A stretch of DNA of 11,016 nt, from the NCBI GenBank assembly GCA_003648845.1, contig QMQA01000019.1, positions 1 through 11,016 on the forward strand, read 5' to 3'. The stretch is from Candidatus Aerophobota bacterium (GTDB lineage: Bacteria; Aerophobota; Aerophobia; Aerophobales; B3-G15). Below, piece by piece: positions 6,507 through 11,016 of the stretch; positions within the stretch are counted from its first letter, which is position 1, and each line of letters opens with the position of its first letter. The notes under the pieces were generated by a model. The model saw nothing but the letters and a program-made list of their open reading frames with translations, searched no databases and was not told the DNA's origin. The translations under genes were made by a program, and so were the position numbers.

Positions 6507-7796
6507 TTATCCTCCTGCAAGAAAACGCAGTTGTTTACTATAGATAATAAACAGTGTACATATTAGCAAAATGCATCCCATTGGGACAAGACATGTCTTC
6601 ACAAAATCTCTGTAGTAGCGTCCTTTATAGCCAAGTTCTATTACTGCTGCTCTTCCTACGACAGCAGTGGGTGGAAGACAATCACCGAGAGGCCACATAA
6701 CTGCCATTCCCGAAAGGGCAATAATCGGATTTAGCCCTTTCATATTAAAGAGAAATACAAGAGGAACACCAAGTAGTGGTGCAACTGCATATTGTACCAG
6801 TCCCTCGGACCACGGAAGGATAAAAAAGAGCGTACAGAACAAAACCCACAGTGGAAGAGTCACTACTGCAAGGGAGATGAGACCTCGAGCCCCACTGAGT
6901 GCCATAATTTGTATAAGAATACCTACAACCACCATTATTCCAACCAGAGGAATGAGCTGATGTATGGTCTCAGTTGCGATTTTCAAAATGGAGAGTTTCT
7001 TCGGACTAAGTAAAACCACAGTTAAAGCTGAAATGAGGAACATTAAAGGCAACCCCAGTATCGGCATATGAAAAGGCCATATCCTGCCTGCCATTACTAA
7101 AGCAAAAAACACACCAAATGGTATTCCTACTCTAAACCAGTTCATTTTCTCAGGGGGTACAGGTAGTTCTTTCAGTGCTTTCTCCAAATCAACTGCCGCT
7201 CCTTTCCATCCTAAAATGAACATGGAAAGCAAAGCTCCACTGACTGTTATAACTAATAATGGTTGCATAAATCCAACGTAGGGCATATTTGATCCAGCTG
7301 CTGCCATCATAGCCCAGAGATTTATCGGTGGAGCTGCTGCGCTCATAGCAGCACAGAGAAATATTATTGCAACGGTTCGAGTCTCCGAGATTCCCATATA
7401 AATAAGTACAGTCCCCACCAGTGTTCCAACAATCAGAACCGTCACAGCTCCAGCTCCTGTTAATGCTCCAGGTATCAAAAGGACAAATGTAAGCAATAAA
7501 AGACAAATTAAGCGGTGTTTATGAAAAGTTGTAATAATACTTCTTACTATATAAGATACCCCTCCAGCCTCCTTAAGGAGATTCATAAAGAATGTCGCCG
7601 TGATGAATATTAGGCAGATATCGTAATAAGTAAACGCACCTTCCACAATGTGTCGAACAGGAATGCCTGCTCCATGAGCCACAGCTCCTGCAATCGCCGC
7701 CACAAACATAGATAATTCGGTGGTTAGCTTTAGTGATCTGGCTATGGCAAAAGCCACAGCAATTACAATCAAAACCACCCCCGCATGAAGGAACAT
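6507..7796 (-). CDS. TRAP transporter large permease, DctM-like
   Basis: This 429-residue, strongly hydrophobic protein has about 11-13 membrane segments and the usual length for DctM. It belongs to the ion-transporter superfamily and couples substrate uptake to a sodium or proton gradient. Two half-repeats each contain a helical-hairpin Pro-Pro signature: AAPPINLWAMMAAAGSN (154-170) and DCLPPTAVVGRAA (372-384). GALTGAGAVTVLIVGT (110-125) and LPWSEGLVQYAVAPLLG (327-343) are further typical transport-core stretches. The ATG is preceded by GGGAGGAAAT. Neither a DctP-type binding protein nor a DctQ small permease is adjacent. Its neighbours are a secreted DUF6305-like protein upstream and the 54-residue protein downstream. 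The substrate is unknown; context suggests an amino-acid, acyl-amino-acid or peptide product. A divergent ion-transporter-superfamily permease that works without a binding protein is the main alternative. Confidence 0.85.
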   Translation of the reverse strand: MFLHAGVVLIVIAVAFAIARSLKLTTELSMFVAAIAGAVAHGAGIPVRHIVEGAFTYYDICLIFITATFFMNLLKEAGGVSYIVRSIITTFHKHRLICLLLLTFVLLIPGALTGAGAVTVLIVGTLVGTVLIYMGISETRTVAIIFLCAAMSAAAPPINLWAMMAAAGSNMPYVGFMQPLLVITVSGALLSMFILGWKGAAVDLEKALKELPVPPEKMNWFRVGIPFGVFFALVMAGRIWPFHMPILGLPLMFLISALTVVLLSPKKLSILKIATETIHQLIPLVGIMVVVGILIQIMALSGARGLISLAVVTLPLWVLFCTLFFILPWSEGLVQYAVAPLLGVPLVFLFNMKGLNPIIALSGMAVMWPLGDCLPPTAVVGRAAVIELGYKGRYYRDFVKTCLVPMGCILLICTLFIIYSKQLRFLAGG

Positions 7797-7918
7797 TTGA
7801 TTTCCTCCCTTCTTTTAATCTAAGTTAGCCTTTCAGATCATTTGGAAATTAGCTTTTTGTTCTCTATCACCAGCTATCCTATTTTTCTTTTACCTTCGAG
7901 GCCAATCTTAAAAGATAA

Positions 7919-8578
7919 CTATGATGAAGTAGATGCTTTTTCCCCTGTCTGAAACAATTTTTTAAAGACATTGGCAAGGTGCAGAGTTTCTTTAACGGTA
8001 ATTAGTGGAATATTATGCTCTTTAGCTAATTTTGTAAAATATCCATCTTCATTGCCATCCGCTCTTACAATTATAAGGTTCGATTCCGGAATAACTGTAC
8101 CTATAGATGCATAATCTGTCTCATCAACTCTTCTCTTCATACCCTCAATATGGGCACCAATTATCAGTATTCCCTCCTTCTTGGCTTCCTGGATAACAGC
8201 CTTTATTCTTGATACCTCATAATCTATATCGATTCCTGCTGCTCCCATACCTTTCAGGCTGGTGCCGGTTGTTATAATTAAAGTCTTATAAGCCTGTCCC
8301 TCCTCAGCCTTAGATTTAAGATCTTTTGCTGTAAGCAAGTCAGCTTCCTCACATTGCAGACCTATGCTTCCACATACTATCCTGATCATCAAGGCTCCCG
8401 GGCTTTGTCCACAGGTAGTAACTACTAAGGGCAATTCAGCAACAGGCAACTGGGCGGTTGGAGGAAGAATCTCGAAAGTCTGCTCGGTGGCGTAGCTTCC
8501 TTGTAGACCCAGAAAAAAAACAACAATCAAAACTAAAAACCCTCCATATCCTCCTATTCTCTTTGTTTTAAATCGCAT
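7919..8578 (-). CDS. Secreted protein of unknown function, DUF6305-like
   Basis: From the ATG at 8578 this gives 219 residues. The in-frame ATG at 8605 would add nine, but it has no ribosome-binding site and sits against the TATAAT box, whereas AAAGGG (8585-8590) lies 6 bases before 8578. A signal peptide is evident: basic MRFKTKRIGG, a hydrophobic core to about residue 25, and a likely cleavage site at SYA|TEQ (30/31). The mature part looks like an alpha/beta fold with TTCGQSPGA, IGLQCEEADLL, LIITTGTSLKGMGAAGID, IIGAHIEGMKRRVD and NLIIVRADGNEDG. It resembles what I recall as DUF6305; that label is from memory. Its position directly before a TRAP permease lacking DctP makes it a candidate extracytoplasmic partner of that transporter, though it is much smaller than DctP (about 330 residues). 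Confidence 0.8.
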   Translation of the reverse strand: MRFKTKRIGGYGGFLVLIVVFFLGLQGSYATEQTFEILPPTAQLPVAELPLVVTTCGQSPGALMIRIVCGSIGLQCEEADLLTAKDLKSKAEEGQAYKTLIITTGTSLKGMGAAGIDIDYEVSRIKAVIQEAKKEGILIIGAHIEGMKRRVDETDYASIGTVIPESNLIIVRADGNEDGYFTKLAKEHNIPLITVKETLHLANVFKKLFQTGEKASTSS

Positions 8579-8584
8579 AGTTAT

Positions 8585-8590
8585 CCCTTT
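8585..8590 (-). promoter_or_regulatory. Ribosome-binding site choosing the 8578 start
   Basis: AAAGGG lies 6 bases before the ATG at 8578 and favours that start over the in-frame ATG at 8605, which has no such site. Confidence 0.55.
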
Positions 8591-8612
8591 CTTTATTTTT
8601 TTCATATCAGAG

Positions 8613-8618
8613 ATTATA
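8613..8618 (-). promoter_or_regulatory. Candidate -10 box for the DUF6305-like gene and the operon below it
   Basis: A perfect TATAAT on the minus strand lies 34 bases before the preferred ATG at 8578, giving a leader of roughly 28 bases that contains the ribosome-binding site. The -35 region is poor (GGCAAA at 17-base spacing), so activator help or chance occurrence are both possible. Confidence 0.35.
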
Positions 8619-8661
8619 ACCTAATACTTAGACCATTTGCCCTCCTTAACCTCTTTGTTGG

Positions 8662-8695
8662 AACGAAAGCCATTTTCGTTAACCGAAGTGGTTAA
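8662..8695. repeat. Two adjacent inverted repeats in the gap after dipeptidase copy 2
   Basis: AACGAAA (8662-8668) pairs perfectly with TTTCGTT (8674-8680) over a 5-base loop. TTAACC (8679-8684) pairs with GGTTAA (8690-8695), also over a 5-base loop, sharing two bases with the first. A further TTAACC at 8646-8651 offers a competing partner for GGTTAA and touches a purine-rich AAGGAGG on the minus strand. No T-run follows on either strand, so these are not classic terminators. They could be operator half-sites or a mutually exclusive RNA structure between the two transcription units. Confidence 0.45.
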
Positions 8696-8777
8696 TCTCT
8701 ACGATTATTTCTTGCCTGATGGGAGAGTAATAGTTTATTACAAAAACCCCATCATTCCTCCTTATTTCAGTTGTCTT

Positions 8778-10415
8778 CTATTTTTCCCGGGTACTGAGAC
8801 CAAAACCCACTTCTTCGAGCCACCATGTAGGATAACCCACGCTTTTTCCGTCAACATATCCATCGTCATACTTGGCGATAAGTTCATCGGCTAACTTCCA
8901 CCAGGTATCTACAGCTCTATTTGCACAGCTGTTAGAATAGTCGGTCAGGAACTTGATTGCTAAGGACGGGTCTCTTCTATACATCTCAAGTGCAGCTCTT
9001 TCAATAGCAGGTTGCATGGCAAAGAAGTCGCCTTCAAGCTCATTTTGAACAGCCTTTATATCCTCTATCATATAGGAAAATTTGAGATCTGCCCAATTTG
9101 ATACAAAGTTAAAAGCCCACCATGCAGAGTCTCTATCAAATATATCTCTTCGTCCGGTACTAAATGACTTTGGAACCTGTGTGATCCCACAATAGAAAGG
9201 AACATAACAAGTTGAGTGAGGAGCATCCTCACCAAACCAGAGGACTCCTCCTATAGGATTGGGTAACCAATCTCTTGCCTGAGCTACGAAACTATAAGAG
9301 CATCTGAACATAGAAATGGCACGTTCCCAATCTAAGTTCTTACGACCCTCTGGTCTAACTTTGCTGGGAGTAGCGTAACGGTTTGGAGTACCAAATGGAC
9401 CCGCAGCAAGTCCTTTGGTTAAATCAAATTCGGTTCCCTCATAATAATCTCGATTGATAGCTATCAGGTCTTGCACGGAGACTTTTCTGTCCGGCTTGAC
9501 CGAAAGAGGATATCTCTCTGCCCAGGGATCGAGGTTAAGGGAAGGAGCCAAAAGGCTTAAAACTCGCCATTCTCGGCGTCTTTGGTAAAAGGGATGACCG
9601 TAAGGTTCAGGACAATATGCCTTCCAAAAAACAAATGGTTCAGTCGCAGGATCCCACCATCCCATCTCTTCTGCAAAAGAAAAAACATTTTTTGAAGCCA
9701 TGAAATAATCTGGATCTTCGAGATGCAACTCACCAAGTCTACTCCTGTTTGCAACTACCGAAACATGGTCATCCGGGATTCTCTGAGCTGCCCAAATTGC
9801 CCCTGGTTTTCCACTCTCAGGTGTCCATAGTGGTCCAGGTCCTACAATCTCGAATAGCCACGCCTCATTTGGGTCAATCACCGTGAGACTTTCTCCCCCA
9901 TCGCCATACCCATATTTCTCAGCCAGAGCACCCATTATTTTTATGCACTCTCTTGCTGTTTTTGCCCTCTGCAAACCGAATATTTCAAGTTGCTCAATTA
10001 TCATCATCCCGTCTGGGTTTACCAACTCCCGCCGACCACCAAAAGTCGATTCACCTATCATTACTTGATGTTCATTCATAAATGGATATCCAACATGGAA
10101 ATAAGTATAGGTCTTTTCTACTTGAGGTATTTCACCAACTTTTATTAGCTCTACACCTGGACGTGTCAGATGGCATATTTCTTTGTAGACAGGAACCATT
10201 GTGCCTTTCTCAAAAGTTTTTCCCGGGACAATGCGAATACGATTATCATACCATCCATCACAGGTATGGGTAGTCATCACCGACCCATCCACCGAAGCAT
10301 CCTTTCCAACAAGTATGGCAGTACAGGCAGATGCTGTTCCGAAAGTACCCAGCAATATCAATAAAGTAACCATTAAACTGATAAGTAAAGTTAATCCTCT
10401 TACTTTTTTACTCAT
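8778..10415 (-). CDS. Exported C69-family (U34) dipeptidase, copy 2
   Basis: This 545-residue Ntn-type C69 dipeptidase starts at the ATG at 10415. A longer frame opens with GTG at 10499, but its GGAGG abuts that GTG with no spacing. AAGGAG lies 7 bases before 10415, and the signal peptide begins there. A basic start (MSKKVRG), a hydrophobic core (about 8-25) and SAC expose Cys31 as nucleophile, followed by TAILVGKDASVDGSVM. Shared with copy 1 are DGWYDNRI, GEIPQVEKTYTYFH, EQLEIFGLQRAKTARE, DPNEAWLFEI, LWTPESGKPGAIWAAQR, DWLPNPIGGVLWFGEDAPH and FFAMQPAIERAALEMYRRDP. The middle region differs (GWWDPATEPFVFWKAYCPEP), so substrate preference may differ. It is followed by a 199-base gap with inverted repeats before the next operon, so it may be its own transcription unit. 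Confidence 0.92.
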   Translation of the reverse strand: MSKKVRGLTLLISLMVTLLILLGTFGTASACTAILVGKDASVDGSVMTTHTCDGWYDNRIRIVPGKTFEKGTMVPVYKEICHLTRPGVELIKVGEIPQVEKTYTYFHVGYPFMNEHQVMIGESTFGGRRELVNPDGMMIIEQLEIFGLQRAKTARECIKIMGALAEKYGYGDGGESLTVIDPNEAWLFEIVGPGPLWTPESGKPGAIWAAQRIPDDHVSVVANRSRLGELHLEDPDYFMASKNVFSFAEEMGWWDPATEPFVFWKAYCPEPYGHPFYQRRREWRVLSLLAPSLNLDPWAERYPLSVKPDRKVSVQDLIAINRDYYEGTEFDLTKGLAAGPFGTPNRYATPSKVRPEGRKNLDWERAISMFRCSYSFVAQARDWLPNPIGGVLWFGEDAPHSTCYVPFYCGITQVPKSFSTGRRDIFDRDSAWWAFNFVSNWADLKFSYMIEDIKAVQNELEGDFFAMQPAIERAALEMYRRDPSLAIKFLTDYSNSCANRAVDTWWKLADELIAKYDDGYVDGKSVGYPTWWLEEVGFGLSTREK

Positions 10416-10422
10416 TTTTTGT

Positions 10423-10428
10423 CTCCTT
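10423..10428 (-). promoter_or_regulatory. Ribosome-binding site fixing the start of dipeptidase copy 2
   Basis: AAGGAG on the minus strand, 7 bases before the ATG at 10415. It supports that start over the GTG at 10499, which would also place a charged 28-residue extension ahead of the signal peptide. The rest of the leader (10416-10532) contains AAAAAAGGAGGT (10498-10509), shared with the copy 1 leader, and no convincing promoter. Confidence 0.7.
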
Positions 10429-10532
10429 TTCCCTGGTTCAGGTTTTTTTATGCTCCTTGATTTTTGCCAGCGTAGACTTTGACCTGCTTGGTCTATCACC
10501 TCCTTTTTTGGCCTGTCTATCTGCCCTTTAAT

Positions 10533-10919
10533 TTATTTTTCCTCCTGCTTTATCCACTCCTCATATTCGTCCGGGCCCATTAGGCTATTTAGCTCTTCTG
10601 GATTTTCTATCTTTACTTTGATCATCCAGCCCTCACCATAAGGGTCTTTGCTTACCAGATCTATTTTGTGGGATGGTTCCTGGTGAATCTCTATTACTTT
10701 GCCAGTTACAGGAGAGTTTAAGTCGGCAACAGCTTTAACAGATTCTATACTGCCAAAAGGAGAGCCCTGGGTTAGTTTTTCTTCTACCGGGGGGAGCTCT
10801 ATATATACAAAATCAGTGAGCTTTTTTACTGCAAAATCTGTAATCCCGACAATTCCTATATCTTTATCAACTTTTATTCACTCATGGGTTCTGGTGTATT
10901 TTAAGTTCCTGGGATACAT
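10533..10919 (-). pseudogene. gcvH: Glycine cleavage H protein gene with an in-frame TGA at codon 14
   Basis: From ATG (10917-10919) to TAA (10533-10535) the frame is collinear with GcvH along its full normal length, 128 codons plus stop. It starts MYPRNLKYTRTHE and then has TGA (10878-10880) exactly where the family has the Trp of its conserved HEW motif, a single TGG-to-TGA change. The rest is well preserved: GIVGITDFAVKKLTDFVYIE, GSIESVKAVADL with the lipoylated Lys62, SPVTGKVIEIH and KDPYGEGWMIKVKI, ending EEYEEW-like (DEYEEWIKQEEK). GcvH carries the aminomethyl intermediate between the P, T and L proteins. No alternative start lies shortly after the TGA, so the gene should be dead unless TGA is read through. 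TGA ends pgsC normally and Trp is TGG elsewhere. GGAG lies 10 bases before the ATG. Confidence 0.85.
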
Positions 10920-11016
10920 AGACTTTTCTCCAGAGCGGCAATAAACCATAATGTCATCTATCACATTCCCCTCAGGGTCGAGAAGAAAACTGTACTGAGA
11001 CTAACCAGGTTTTATC
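10920..11016 (-). pseudogene. gcvT: gcvT (aminomethyltransferase) fragment joined to gcvH
   Basis: In the same frame as gcvH, the minus strand reads IKPG, then TAG (11001-11003), then SQYSFLLDPEGNVIDDIMVY and CRSGEK, running directly into the gcvH ATG. This is the N-terminal GcvT motif (in family members a K-x-G-x-x-x-Y-S block followed by N-x-x-G-G-x-I-D-D-L-x-V-Y), normally near residues 80-105 of a protein of about 360. Some 250 C-terminal residues are therefore missing between this motif and gcvH, indicating an internal deletion, and the TAG replaces a residue before SQYS. The 5' part continues beyond the right edge. With the broken gcvH it indicates a decayed glycine-cleavage operon. Confidence 0.75.

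Noticed and set aside
7189..7506. Minus-strand 105-codon frame inside the TRAP permease
   Set aside because: It is a shadow in another frame of the permease; the permease frame has clear family motifs across this stretch.
8637..8894. Plus-strand 85-codon frame
   Set aside because: Its 3' half is antisense to the dipeptidase 3' end and its 5' half covers the inverted repeats. It has no ribosome-binding site and no recognisable protein features.
10431..10450. Plus-strand CCTG-GTT-CAGG stem followed by seven T's as a terminator
   Set aside because: The stem is only four base pairs and no plus-strand gene lies upstream for it to terminate.
10416..10499. Extended N-terminus for dipeptidase copy 2 from GTG at 10499
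   Set aside because: GGAGG abuts that GTG with no spacer, and the extension would put charged residues ahead of a normal signal peptide that has its own AAGGAG and ATG at 10415.
10533..10919. Genome-wide TGA-to-Trp reassignment as the explanation for gcvH
   Set aside because: pgsC ends at TGA at its normal family length, Trp is encoded by TGG in the other genes, and the adjacent gcvT piece also has a TAG and a deletion, so decay is the simpler reading. It is kept open in the findings.
1..11016. CRISPR arrays, tRNA or rRNA genes, attachment sites, replication origin
   Set aside because: No regularly spaced direct repeats, tRNA-like folds, rRNA signatures or integrase genes were seen on either strand.

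Overview
The window is a moderately AT-rich stretch of bacterial DNA. It carries a long run of co-directional minus-strand genes between two decayed borders. Most of the encoded proteins are exported or in the membrane. The mix is a poly-gamma-glutamate (PGA)-type ligase set, Ntn-type C69 dipeptidases, a TRAP-type permease and glycine-cleavage remnants. This suits an amino-acid- or peptide-using anaerobe from a poorly sampled phylum (for example of the Synergistota/Atribacterota/Aerophobota kind). That placement is inference only; no marker gene is present.

Layout in the direction of minus-strand transcription, from the right edge to the left. (1) 11016-10533 holds a broken gcvT fragment (in-frame TAG) running in the same frame into a full-length gcvH copy whose conserved Trp codon is TGA. 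(2) 10415-8778 is an exported C69 dipeptidase. (3) 8777-8579 is an intergenic region with two adjacent inverted repeats and a TATAAT box. (4) 8578-7919 is a secreted protein of unknown function (DUF6305-like). (5) 7796-6507 is a DctM-like TRAP large permease. (6) 6456-6292 is a 54-residue membrane mini-protein with a very strong ribosome-binding site. (7) 6279-5107 is a membrane-anchored M14/AstE-ASPA-type zinc hydrolase. (8) 4977-3343 is a second C69 dipeptidase, paralogous to the first. (9) 3261-544 holds pgsB, pgsC and a pgsW-type gene, with pgsB and pgsC overlapping. The left border, about 530-227, is a frameshifted IS630-family transposase remnant. It abuts the stop codon of a plus-strand gene whose 3' end occupies 3-233.

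Working model (inference): PgsB and PgsC make and export an amide-linked amino-acid polymer, probably PGA-like. The surface M14 hydrolase and the two exported dipeptidases cleave polymer or peptides outside the membrane. The DctM-like permease, with the DUF6305-like secreted protein and the 54-residue protein as candidate partners in place of DctP and DctQ, recovers the products. Neither DctP/DctQ nor PgsA/CapA is found in the window. The combination of synthesis, extracellular degradation and uptake in one strand-coherent block is its most interesting property.
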